Positions 1 to 6,111 of a DNA stretch of 9,432 bases are shown in pieces. Positions within the stretch are counted from its first letter, which is position 1, and each line of letters starts with the position of its first letter. Origin of the DNA: JABEVB01 sp049965775 (GTDB lineage Bacteria; Planctomycetota; Phycisphaerae; WQYP01); contig JBMFVX010000118.1 of the NCBI GenBank assembly GCA_049965775.1, forward strand, positions 1 to 9,432, in the 5' to 3' direction. The notes under the pieces are model-generated. The model was not told the origin of the DNA and made no database searches. It saw only the letters and a list, made by a program, of their open reading frames with translations. The position numbers and the translations under genes are program-made.

Positions 1-1714
1 GCCGATAGCCGATGGATTGACTGCAGTCCCATGCCACATAGGCTACGCGGGCGATAATGCCGGCACTGCCTTGTGCGGCGAGTCGCACATCACAGGCCAC
101 GCTGTAGTTGTGCCAGTGCATGTCTCCAACAATGGTGAAAGGCTTGCGTTGGTCGTGCCATAGAATTTGAGGCTGCGTAATCACCTGTTCAAGCACGCGG
201 GCGGATGTCTTGCGATTTTCGGCGATCTTAAACGCCCCGTTCTGATCGGCAAAGTAGCGTGGCGACTGGCCGATGGCCACCGATGAAAAGTCGCCCGTGT
301 ACGGCAGCGGACATGGCGCCGCCGGTGGAATGGCGCTGACCGCGCCCTTCTGCTGGCCGGTGGTTGTGGTCAGCGAATAGATTGCGTGTGGCAGCAGGAC
401 GATCGTTGCGGTGCCGTGCTCCGGGGTCACATCAGACTGTTGAGCAAACATATCGCCGGGAACCGACCGCCATACGTGCAGCACATGATTCGCCGGAAGC
501 CCGCCAGAAATATGCAGTGTCAGATTCTGCGGCTTGGTCGCATCCTGCGTTTCAATGATAACGCTGTAATTCCGGCCATGTGGGCTTTGCAGCGCCACCA
601 CGCTGCCGCCGCCTGGCAGAAGCTTACAGGCCGTATTGATGTATCGCCATCCGATTTGGGCAAACTGCGTCGTGTGCGCAATGGCCCAAATCGGGCCAAG
701 AACCTTGTAATGACCGCTCCAAGGTTCATTGGCCACGAGAGGGCCATTTTCCTCGGCGGGCAGGTTGTCGTAATACGACGTTTCCAGCGCCCAGTAAATG
801 GTGCGAACCATACGACCTTGTATATAGTTGCGATTTAAAAGCTTGGCCATGGTCGCGGTAAACGGCAGGGCTCCGCTCCAGTCTTCACCCGACCACAGCG
901 GAATCTTCGTTGCCTGCGCTGCAGGCGACGAAACATAATGGGGGTAGTGTCGGCCAAACGCACTGATGGCATGAAACAGCGCCGGGTCAGCTTTAATGCG
1001 TACAGCGAGGTTCCAGATCGGCCTCCAATAATCGGCTAATTCAATGTGCACCTTTTGCAACCCAGCGGCATCGAGTGTTTTGCGCAGGAGTAGAACCCAG
1101 TTGAGATTGATCTTGCGCTCATTCCAATCGCCGACAAAATTGATGGTGATGCCGTCAAACTTCTTCAGACATTGTACGCAGCGGGTGATGTAATTCGCGT
1201 TGTCCTGAGAGTAATACTTCTGAATGGGGTTGCCATGAGGGGTTGTTTTATCGCCGAGCCACCCCGGTGCACCCCACTGCAGCAGGCCCAGGCGAATGTT
1301 GGGGTTCCGCCTGCGAGCCTCCTTCATCAGCCACGTTTCGTAGCCGCGGTTGAAATAGCGGGCCTTGGGATGTTCATACTCGCTGCGCGAGCGAAAGTAG
1401 GCTGGCTCGGTGCCGTCGGTGGAGTTCATATCACCACCGAGTTCACACTTGAGGGCCTGAAGCGACGCACCGAACTTCGGCTTAAAGAGATAATCTAAAA
1501 TCTGATCGCGCTGCTTTTTGGGGTAGTCAACCAGTAGCCGCGTGGATGCCCCGGCGCTCTCGCCACCAATGCCTTGAAATATGCGGCCTGAACTTTGACC
1601 CGACACGTTCACCGACACTTCGGGAGAGCTCGGCGGCTGGGCCGGAGCCAGACGGCTCGCCAGAGCCAAAGCGGTAGCGAGCAAAGCCACGGGCATGACA
1701 TGAGATATTCGCAT
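1..1714 (-). CDS. Secreted GH59 galactosylceramidase-like beta-galactosidase (3' end cut by window edge)
   Basis: Reading from the ATG at 1714 gives 571 codons without a stop to the window edge. Residues 1-25 form a Sec-type signal peptide (basic start, Ala/Leu-rich core, probable cleavage after A-P-A), so the enzyme is exported. The rest matches galactocerebrosidase, which cleaves the beta-galactosyl bond of galactosylceramide by a retaining mechanism. Landmarks are RLLVDYP (59-65), YLFKPKFGASL (75-85), STDGTEP (98-104), WGAPGW (from 147), DWNER with acid/base E199, LWSGEDWSG with nucleophile E277, NEPWSGHY, AHTTQF, and a C-terminal lectin-like part with GDMHWHN (W534). The spacing between the two glutamates (78) is close to that in human GALC (76). 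GALC-type proteins are about 660-685 residues, so roughly 100 are missing here. A GGAG ribosome site lies 7 nt before the ATG. The divergent neighbour is an AraC-type regulator. Family assignment is firm; the true substrate (galactolipid, sphingolipid or another beta-galactoside) is inferred. Confidence 0.93.
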   Translation of the reverse strand, partial: MRISHVMPVALLATALALASRLAPAQPPSSPEVSVNVSGQSSGRIFQGIGGESAGASTRLLVDYPKKQRDQILDYLFKPKFGASLQALKCELGGDMNSTDGTEPAYFRSRSEYEHPKARYFNRGYETWLMKEARRRNPNIRLGLLQWGAPGWLGDKTTPHGNPIQKYYSQDNANYITRCVQCLKKFDGITINFVGDWNERKINLNWVLLLRKTLDAAGLQKVHIELADYWRPIWNLAVRIKADPALFHAISAFGRHYPHYVSSPAAQATKIPLWSGEDWSGALPFTATMAKLLNRNYIQGRMVRTIYWALETSYYDNLPAEENGPLVANEPWSGHYKVLGPIWAIAHTTQFAQIGWRYINTACKLLPGGGSVVALQSPHGRNYSVIIETQDATKPQNLTLHISGGLPANHVLHVWRSVPGDMFAQQSDVTPEHGTATIVLLPHAIYSLTTTTGQQKGAVSAIPPAAPCPLPYTGDFSSVAIGQSPRYFADQNGAFKIAENRKTSARVLEQVITQPQILWHDQRKPFTIVGDMHWHNYSVACDVRLAAQGSAGIIARVAYVAWDCSQSIGYR

Positions 1715-1721
1715 GATAACG

Positions 1722-1725
1722 CTCC
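1722..1725 (-). promoter_or_regulatory. Ribosome binding site of the GH59 gene
   Basis: On the minus strand GGAG sits 7 nt before the ATG at 1714. It supports that start over the second in-frame ATG (residue 7), which would shorten the signal peptide's N-region. Confidence 0.6.
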
Positions 1726-1763
1726 GAAAAAAGTGCCGAGTCTGGCAAACGCGGTTCATCATA

Positions 1764-1791
1764 ACTTTAGCCCCGTTTGTGGGGTCGTCAA
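1764..1791 (-). promoter_or_regulatory. Candidate sigma70-type promoter for the GH59 gene
   Basis: Minus strand: TTGACG (1791-1786, 5 of 6 to the -35 consensus), a 16-nt spacer, then TAAAGT (1769-1764, 4 of 6 to the -10). A start near 1757 would give a leader of about 40 nt. A second -10-like hexamer, TATGAT (1763-1758), overlaps but has no well-spaced -35. This was picked by eye in a fairly AT-rich stretch and is only a candidate. Confidence 0.3.
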
Positions 1792-2000
1792 CCCGGTTAT
1801 GCGCGGCGTTTCGGCGGCAGGGCGCGCTTTCGTCTAGAGTAAAACGGCCATATTCGTAGAAAAGTGTGGTGTTTGGAATGCATGTTGGTCAGGCTCATGG
1901 TCATAATATCATCCATGTAGGCCATGGTTTTATCCAGATATTTTGCCCGCCAGAACACGCCGATGTGGGTTTGTGTTGCCACGCCACGGCGGTGCAGGCG

Positions 2001-2028
2001 TTTCATCCGTCCAGCCCCGCGTTACAAT
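2001..2028 (+). promoter_or_regulatory. Candidate promoter of the AraC-type regulator gene
   Basis: TACAAT at 2023-2028 is a good -10 hexamer (5 of 6). The weak -35 partner TTTCAT lies at 2001-2006, 16 nt upstream. Transcription would begin near 2035, only about two bases before the ATG at 2037, so the message may be almost leaderless. No ribosome site is visible before that ATG, which agrees. Confidence 0.3.
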
Positions 2029-2036
2029 GTTGACTG

Positions 2037-2942
2037 ATGGATCCTATTCAAAACGAAATGTCATCGTCCCCGCATGTTCCCCATGGATTTCCGCACCAAC
2101 GTATGATTGTGCTGCCGCGCCCTCTGGTCAATCAGGCTTTGGCCCACCATCTGCCCATGGCGCTTATTCCCAGTGATGTTGGTTACTTTCCCAAGGCGGT
2201 CAATCATTATGTTGAGCGCCCTGACGGTTCGCCGCAGACGATTTTTATTCTGTGTGTAAGCGGGCAGGGTTGGCTCAAAATCGGTGGGCGGCATTTCGAT
2301 ATACTGCCGGGCCAACTGGCCGTTGTAAGTCCAAATGAAGCCCACTGCTATGGTTCCGATCCAAAGTGTGCATGGACGATTTACTGGTGTCATGCCGCCG
2401 GCAGGGCGGCCGGGCACTTTCTCGCCGATCTGCGTCAGCGCGACTTTCTGCCGGTGTTTGATGTCGCGGGCTACCTCGACCTTGTGCCGCTGTTTGAGCA
2501 GATAACCGATGTGCTGGGTCGGAGCTACCGCATGGCGCACCTGCAGCTTGCCGCCATGACGCTGGCCCATCTGCTGGCTCAAGTGGTTGACTCCGCCCGC
2601 TCGCCGCTAACCAGCCGGCGGCATCAAGATATGGAAGCGGTAATTGCCTACATGCGGCAGCGCCGGCATGCGCGCATTGCCGTGAGTGAATTTGCCCGGC
2701 TGAGCAATTTGTCGGTATCGCATTTTATGGCGCTTTTTAAACAGACCACCGGTTACGCTCCGCTCGATTATTTTATTCGCCTTAAAATGAGCCGCGCCGC
2801 AGAATTGCTCGACACCACCGCACGCCCACTCAAGCAAATCGCAGCGGATATCGGCTTTGACGATCCGCTTTATTTTTCGCGCGTCTTTCGCCGGGTTTAT
2901 CACGTTGCACCCAGCGAATATCGCCGCACACCCAAGGGATAG
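2037..2942 (+). CDS. AraC-family transcriptional regulator with N-terminal cupin sensor
   Basis: The 301-residue protein has the two-domain layout of AraC-type sugar regulators. An N-terminal cupin (about 45-125) includes ILPGQLAVVSPNEAHCYG (89-106) and a WTIYW segment (113-117), as in the arabinose-binding domain. A C-terminal pair of helix-turn-helix motifs lies at about 213-233 (AVSEFARLSNLSVSHF) and 262-284, ending in the family signature GFDDPLYFSRVFRR (273-286) and APSEYRR. Length is normal for the family. It probably acts in the cytoplasm as a ligand-dependent DNA-binding activator. It is divergent from the GH59 galactosidase gene, the usual arrangement for a local regulator, so galactose or a galactoside is a reasonable effector guess, but the ligand cannot be read from the sequence. 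Start: ATG at 2037 with no clear ribosome site; M8 (2058) is an alternative. Confidence 0.92.
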   Translation: MDPIQNEMSSSPHVPHGFPHQRMIVLPRPLVNQALAHHLPMALIPSDVGYFPKAVNHYVERPDGSPQTIFILCVSGQGWLKIGGRHFDILPGQLAVVSPNEAHCYGSDPKCAWTIYWCHAAGRAAGHFLADLRQRDFLPVFDVAGYLDLVPLFEQITDVLGRSYRMAHLQLAAMTLAHLLAQVVDSARSPLTSRRHQDMEAVIAYMRQRRHARIAVSEFARLSNLSVSHFMALFKQTTGYAPLDYFIRLKMSRAAELLDTTARPLKQIAADIGFDDPLYFSRVFRRVYHVAPSEYRRTPKG

Positions 2943-2948
2943 CGGCAA

Positions 2949-2994
2949 AGCGCCGCCATAAGCCTCTGCAAGTAGTCGCAGGGGCGGTGGCGCT
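2949..2994. terminator. Two-tier hairpin between convergent araC-type and dut genes, possible bidirectional terminator
   Basis: Outer arms AGCGCCGCC (2949-2957) and GGTGGCGCT (2986-2994) pair over 9 bp with one G-U. Inner arms CCTCTGC (2963-2969) and GCAGGGG (2978-2984) pair over 7 bp with one G-U. The structure fills the 54-bp gap between two convergent stop codons, where a shared terminator is expected. Neither strand has the following T-run of a classical intrinsic terminator, so function is uncertain. Confidence 0.4.
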
Positions 2995-2996
2995 GC

Positions 2997-3455
2997 TTAA
3001 TGGCCTGTACTGCCAAAACCTCCGGTGCCGCGGTCGGTGGGTGCGAGATGATCGGGCGAATCCACCGCTTGCCACGTTGCCTGGGCCACCGGCGCGACAA
3101 TCATTTGTGCGATGCGCATGCCGCGGGTTATTACAAATGGTTCGCTACCGAGATTGATCAGCAGAATCTTAAGTTCGCCCCGGTAGTCGGCATCTATGGT
3201 GCCGGGGGCGTTGGGGGCTGAGATGCCATGCTTAAGAGCCAGGCCCGACCGCGGCCGAATCTGCACCTCGTAACCCGGCGGGATCGCCATAATAAAACCG
3301 CAGGGAATAGCCGCCCGCTGCATGGGCGCAAGCGTAAACGGCTCGGTCACGGCGGCCTGCACATCCATGCCGGCGGCATGGGGTGTTTGATAGCCCGGAG
3401 CCTCAAGGCCCTTGCCGTGCGGCAGCCAACATATCTGCAGTACGGGTTGTTGCAT
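2997..3455 (-). CDS. dut: Deoxyuridine 5'-triphosphate nucleotidohydrolase (dUTPase)
   Basis: This 152-residue protein hydrolyses dUTP to dUMP and pyrophosphate, keeping uracil out of DNA and supplying dUMP for thymidylate synthesis. It belongs to the homotrimeric dUTPase family. All five family motifs are present in order: I AAGMDVQA (27-34), II RPRSGLALKHGI (67-78), III NAPGTIDADYRGE (82-94, catalytic Asp D88 and uracil-stacking Y91), IV GMRIAQMIVAP (112-122) and V RGTGGFGSTG (142-151). Motif I carries Met (M30) where many family members have Tyr. Length matches the family. The ATG at 3455 is chosen because AAGGA lies 9 nt upstream and the family begins at about this point; the frame stays open further upstream but there overlaps the preceding gene. 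It lies 64 bp downstream of the amidotransferase gene, so the two are probably co-transcribed. Confidence 0.96.
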   Translation of the reverse strand: MQQPVLQICWLPHGKGLEAPGYQTPHAAGMDVQAAVTEPFTLAPMQRAAIPCGFIMAIPPGYEVQIRPRSGLALKHGISAPNAPGTIDADYRGELKILLINLGSEPFVITRGMRIAQMIVAPVAQATWQAVDSPDHLAPTDRGTGGFGSTGH

Positions 3456-3519
3456 GGTACATTTTCCTTGGTGATAGACTAGGTGATAGCCCAGTGCAAG
3501 TAATCGCCGGGTTGCAACA

Positions 3520-4233
3520 TTAAAGCAGCCCGACCCATTGATCAAATACCCGCCGGCTAATGGTTTGCAGACTCGGCAAATTGCGGGCGGTTTTTTTAAT
3601 GATGGTGCGACCATTGCCGCCGACAGAGATCAATTCATCGCCAAATGTTTCAGCCATGGCCGCCACGGTGGTTTGCGTAACCTCCAGGTGGCAAAGCAGC
3701 CCATAGGCCGCTGCGCCAAAGCGAAAAGCCTGGCACGGAGTTAATTCGGATGATAGCAGCGGCACCGCTCCCTGCGGAACATCAAACACGTCGCCATGCC
3801 AATGAAAGGCCTGAAAGGCGTCGGGTGCGTCGGAAAATAGTTTATCCGCCTTGGCGGCATCGCTGCGCTTCACTTCATGCCAGCCAATTTCTTTTTGCCG
3901 GCCGGGGTATACACGCGAGCCTAAGGCCGCAGCCAGCAACTGGCTCCCCAAACAAATGCCGAGAATGGGTTTGTTGGCATCAAGGGCGCTTCGCAATAAG
4001 TTAAGTTCATGGGTTAAAAATGGATGGCGGTCCTGTTCGTACACGCCCATGGGGCCGCCCATGATGATCACGCCCGCTGCGCCATTGATGGCCTGCGGCA
4101 CGGCATGACCGGCGAAAATTTCACAAGTTTGGGCTTTTATGTCGGCGGCTTTTAAGCTATGAGCAATGCTGCCGATACCTTCCGGCGGCACATGCTGCAC
4201 AACGATAACATGTCTCACAATCCGTTGCTCCAT
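3520..4233 (-). CDS. Stand-alone class I glutamine amidotransferase (GMP-synthase-like)
   Basis: The 237-residue protein has the triad-type GATase-1 fold, which hydrolyses glutamine and passes ammonia to an acceptor. The oxyanion loop GGPMGVYE is at 59-66. The nucleophile elbow GICLGSQLLAAALG (92-105) carries C94, and the His/Glu pair is in CHLEVT (H182, E184). A W-H-G-D stretch (145-148) corresponds to the FHWHGD segment seen in single-domain GMP-synthase-like proteins. There is no synthase domain, so this is not GuaA. Single-domain relatives are often annotated as a GMP synthase glutamine amidotransferase domain or act on small amines, but the acceptor here cannot be inferred. The usual FHPE-type histidine context is altered to CHLE, yet the catalytic residues remain. 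The start is ATG at 4233 (GGAG lies 13 nt upstream, rather far); a GTG at codon 6, with GGAG 9 nt before it, is an alternative. dut follows downstream. Confidence 0.88.
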   Translation of the reverse strand: MEQRIVRHVIVVQHVPPEGIGSIAHSLKAADIKAQTCEIFAGHAVPQAINGAAGVIIMGGPMGVYEQDRHPFLTHELNLLRSALDANKPILGICLGSQLLAAALGSRVYPGRQKEIGWHEVKRSDAAKADKLFSDAPDAFQAFHWHGDVFDVPQGAVPLLSSELTPCQAFRFGAAAYGLLCHLEVTQTTVAAMAETFGDELISVGGNGRTIIKKTARNLPSLQTISRRVFDQWVGLL

Positions 4234-4258
4234 CGGTTGGCGATTTCTCCAGCACTTG

Positions 4259-4267
4259 ACTATAGCA
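4259..4267 (-). promoter_or_regulatory. Candidate extended -10 promoter for the amidotransferase-dut unit
   Basis: On the minus strand TGC-TATAGT forms an extended -10 element (TGn plus 5 of 6). It lies about 25 nt upstream of the amidotransferase ATG, giving a start near 4252 and a leader of about 18 nt that includes GGAG. No good -35 is seen, as is common for extended -10 promoters. Confidence 0.4.
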
Positions 4268-4294
4268 GAGACGCACCGCCTTGGGGAGCACAGC

Positions 4295-4314
4295 GCGGCC
4301 TGCGGGCCGCGAGA
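4295..4314. repeat. Dispersed 20-bp GC-rich palindromic repeat, copy 1
   Basis: GCGGCCTGCGGGCCGCGAGA contains the inverted repeat GCGGCC-TGCG-GGCCGC. All 20 bases recur identically at 9327-9346, about 5 kb away, in the other large gene-free region. The copies are in the same orientation. Confidence 0.7.
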
Positions 4315-4341
4315 CGGGCGACGGGGTTAACCGCAGATGAC

Positions 4342-4387
4342 GCAGATGTACGCAGAGGGTTTTTGGTTACAGGGTGCTGCGCGACGG
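4342..4387. repeat. Degenerate ~46-bp direct repeat, copy A
   Basis: This segment begins GCAGATGTACGCAGAG and ends GGGTGCTGCGCGACGG. It is repeated with a few substitutions and one indel at 4568-4612. A shorter relative (GGGGTGCTGTGTGACGAGGG, then TTAACCGCA) starts at 4437. The core resembles the CGCAGATG-type repeats I recall from gaps in planctomycete-like genomes; that link is from memory. Confidence 0.6.
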
Positions 4388-4466
4388 TGGCGTGCAGAGA
4401 ATCAGAGACACGGAGACGACGATGATTGCTTAATTTGGGGTGCTGTGTGACGAGGGTTAACCGCAT

Positions 4467-4507
4467 CCCGATAGTTTGGTTCCTACGTTATCGGGATTTC
4501 GGCATCC
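4467..4507. repeat. Hairpin repeat unit 1
   Basis: CCCGATA (4467-4473) pairs perfectly with TATCGGG (4489-4495), followed by ATTTCGGCATCC. It is the first of three units with the same stem plus conserved tail. Here the seventh pair is A-T, where the other units have G-C. Confidence 0.6.
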
Positions 4508-4517
4508 TTACCTCAAA

Positions 4518-4557
4518 CCCGATGGTTGGTTCCATACCCATCGGGAATTCGGCATCC
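4518..4557. repeat. Hairpin repeat unit 2
   Basis: CCCGATGG (4518-4525) pairs perfectly with CCATCGGG (4538-4545), followed by AATTCGGCATCC. The loop shares TTGGTTCC with unit 1. Both arms changed together relative to unit 1, preserving the stem. Confidence 0.6.
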
Positions 4558-4567
4558 CTGCCTCAAG

Positions 4568-4612
4568 GCAGATGTACGCAGAGGTTCTTGGTTATGGGGT
4601 GCTGCGCGACGG
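4568..4612. repeat. Degenerate ~46-bp direct repeat, copy B
   Basis: Second copy of the repeat at 4342-4387. It carries GCAGATGTACGCAGAGG, a variable middle (TTCTTGGTTATG) and GGGTGCTGCGCGACGG. Confidence 0.6.
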
Positions 4613-4685
4613 GGGTTCACCGCAGGGGACGCTGGGTAACGCAGGGTTTTAAATTTGTTGTTTAGGGGCGACGGTTGGCGCGCGT

Positions 4686-4728
4686 CCCGATGGATGGCGC
4701 TCCTGCCTCATCGGGGATTTCGGCATCC
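4686..4728. repeat. Hairpin repeat unit 3
   Basis: CCCGATG (4686-4692) pairs perfectly with CATCGGG (4709-4715), followed by GATTTCGGCATCC. The loop (GATGGCGCTCCTGCCT) differs from units 1 and 2, while the stem and the CGGCATCC tail are conserved. Confidence 0.6.
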
Positions 4729-4802
4729 TTGGCTCGACGGCGATTGAGGTGGTGGGGCGTGGTTGCGGCGCTGCGGCTGGCCGGGGTGGGCAAAGGGCTT
4801 GA

Positions 4803-4823
4803 CCACGCGGCTTAACCGCGTGG
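4803..4823. repeat. Perfect 8-bp hairpin downstream of the MFS gene
   Basis: CCACGCGG (4803-4810), loop CTTAA, then CCGCGTGG (4816-4823). It lies about 75 bp beyond the stop codon of the minus-strand MFS gene and could fold as a terminator of the alaS-MFS unit, but no T-run follows on either strand. Its CCACGCGG arm also occurs inside the palindrome at 9313-9340, so a repeat-derived origin is equally likely. Confidence 0.45.
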
Positions 4824-4898
4824 CTCGTTGTTGAGCGACGTTGAATGTGGAGGTACCAAGATGCATCATCGTTATTTTTGTTTGATGCCTGACCGCCG

Positions 4899-6104
4899 TC
4901 AGTTCATGGAAGGATGCACCCTGGGCGAAAATAAAAATGATGACGCCAGCATGAGGCCCGCGGCGGCGGTTAAGATACCAAAGAGTGTCCCGATGCCGTA
5001 CCGCTGAACAACCCAGCCCAGCGGCAAAAGGCCGATGGCGCCCAACCCATTGGAAAATCCGAGTGCAATGCCGGCTCCCAGCGCCCGATTCTCGGAGAAG
5101 ATTTCCTGCCCGATGACCAGCGTCGGCGAAAACGTTGCAAACATCGGTATGCCCAGCGCAGCGGCCAAAACCCACAGCAGAAATCCGTGCGTAAGCGGCA
5201 GCAGCGGCGTAAGCACCAGCAGCAGGGCGGCGGCTACCTGCAGCACATGTCTGCGCCCCAGCTTGTCGCCAAGCGTTCCACCGGCGGCCTGGCCGATGAT
5301 GCCGGTAATGAGCAGAGTGGTAAGAATAGATGCGCCGCTCACCAGTGCGCCGCCGCGCAGCCTCCACATAATAGGTATAAACACCAGCGTGCCAAATACC
5401 ACCAAGGCGCGCAACGTCGAATACGTTACCAGCACCCAAAAAGGCCAGCGATGTTCGCGGAAGTGCAGGTGTGCCGGCTTTGCGCCTTTGGGCCGCTGCG
5501 GCAGGCTCGGCAACTGCCCATAAAACAGGGGCAGGGTGAGCAGCGTTGGCAGTGCCAGCAGCCACAGGTACGACAGCCCCAGTCGCACCACAATAATGCT
5601 GCTGATAAAAGGCCAGATGCCGCGGCCGAGTTCGCCGCCGATTAAAAACAGAGACATGCCCATGCCGTGGCGTTTTACCGTCAGCGACCGCACCTGCGCC
5701 AAAGCCTGTGGATGAAACAGGGTGCTGCCCAACCCGCTTGCGAGCAGCAGTGCCATGAGCACCCAAACATTGGGCGAGAGGCCCACCAGCGCCGCCCCCA
5801 GCGACGCGAGCAACAGCCCGCCGACTACGAGAGATTTGCCGCCGATTTTGTCGGCCCACAGGCCCGCCACCGGCTGGAGTGTCTGGCCAATGTACATGGC
5901 CAGCATAATCACGCCGACCATGCGTACTGGCTCATGCAATGCGGTCAGCACCGCGGGCAAAATTCCGGGCAGGTAAAAGGCGGCTCCATCGTTCAAAAAA
6001 TGAGACCAGGCCAACCACCCCAGCCGAAAATCCGTTGGTGCAGTTGCCTCTATTTCGGCGTTGTCATTGGCAATGGCCACAGAGGTGTTGTTGTCAGAAG
6101 GCAC
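4899..6104 (-). CDS. MFS transporter, fosmidomycin-resistance (Fsr)-like
   Basis: The 401-residue, strongly hydrophobic protein can hold about twelve transmembrane helices after a hydrophilic N-tail (1-25). The loop 2-3 signature of the major facilitator superfamily is GLWADKIGG (81-89), and its counterpart in the second half is GGTLGDKLGRR (275-285). The segment GSTLFHPQALAQ (126-137) followed by RHGMGMSLFLIGGELG (145-160) matches the equivalent part of E. coli Fsr, as does WSHFLNDG (33-40). It is probably a proton-driven efflux pump of the inner membrane; the substrate cannot be told, and relatives are often just called MFS transporters. The start codon is GTG, supported by AAGGA about 8 nt upstream in a T-rich leader. 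It begins 39 bp after the alaS stop on the same strand, so co-transcription with alaS is likely. Confidence 0.88.
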   Translation of the reverse strand: MPSDNNTSVAIANDNAEIEATAPTDFRLGWLAWSHFLNDGAAFYLPGILPAVLTALHEPVRMVGVIMLAMYIGQTLQPVAGLWADKIGGKSLVVGGLLLASLGAALVGLSPNVWVLMALLLASGLGSTLFHPQALAQVRSLTVKRHGMGMSLFLIGGELGRGIWPFISSIIVVRLGLSYLWLLALPTLLTLPLFYGQLPSLPQRPKGAKPAHLHFREHRWPFWVLVTYSTLRALVVFGTLVFIPIMWRLRGGALVSGASILTTLLITGIIGQAAGGTLGDKLGRRHVLQVAAALLLVLTPLLPLTHGFLLWVLAAALGIPMFATFSPTLVIGQEIFSENRALGAGIALGFSNGLGAIGLLPLGWVVQRYGIGTLFGILTAAAGLMLASSFLFSPRVHPSMN

Positions 6105-6111
6105 AAAAAAA

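Larger units (their letters stand above)
1715..2036. other. Divergent intergenic regulatory region between GH59 and AraC-type genes
   Basis: This 322-bp gap separates two divergently transcribed genes, so it should hold both promoters and any operator of the AraC-type protein. It is locally more AT-rich around 1840-1940. The word CATG occurs four times within 46 bp (1881, 1896, 1914, 1923), twice as CATGGT, and could mark half-sites. No convincing small gene is present: the open frame across 1797-2006 on the minus strand has no ribosome site and no recognisable domain. Confidence 0.5.
4234..4898. other. Gene-free, repeat-rich intergenic island
   Basis: This 665-bp stretch lies upstream of the amidotransferase gene and downstream of the MFS gene. 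Its open frames (for example 4426-4665 on the plus strand) are composed of repeats and resemble no protein. It holds three related hairpins (4467, 4518, 4686), a ~45-bp degenerate direct repeat (4342 and 4568), a GC palindrome at 4295 whose sequence recurs at 9327, and a perfect hairpin at 4803. Short words such as GGGTTAACCGCA recur. It reads as an accumulation site for small dispersed repeats. Confidence 0.7.

Noticed and set aside
386..838. Plus-strand open frame of 150 codons at the left end
   Set aside because: It is antisense to the GH59 gene, whose frame reads through without a stop and matches a known family.
1797..2006. Small minus-strand open frame in the divergent region
   Set aside because: No ribosome site, no recognisable domain, and it covers the likely promoters of both flanking genes.
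3456..3614. N-terminal extension of dUTPase up to 3614
   Set aside because: It overlaps the end of the amidotransferase gene, is unlike dUTPases, and a well-placed AAGGA supports the ATG at 3455.
4234..4898. Possible CRISPR array or insertion sequence in the repeat island
   Set aside because: Repeats are few, unequally spaced and degenerate, with no uniform spacers. There is no transposase frame and there are no terminal inverted repeats bounding a unit.
4708..5859. Long minus-strand open frame (383 codons) overlapping the MFS gene
   Set aside because: It is an out-of-frame shadow of the MFS gene: composition is Arg/Ala/His-rich with no domain, while the other frame gives a clear twelve-helix transporter.
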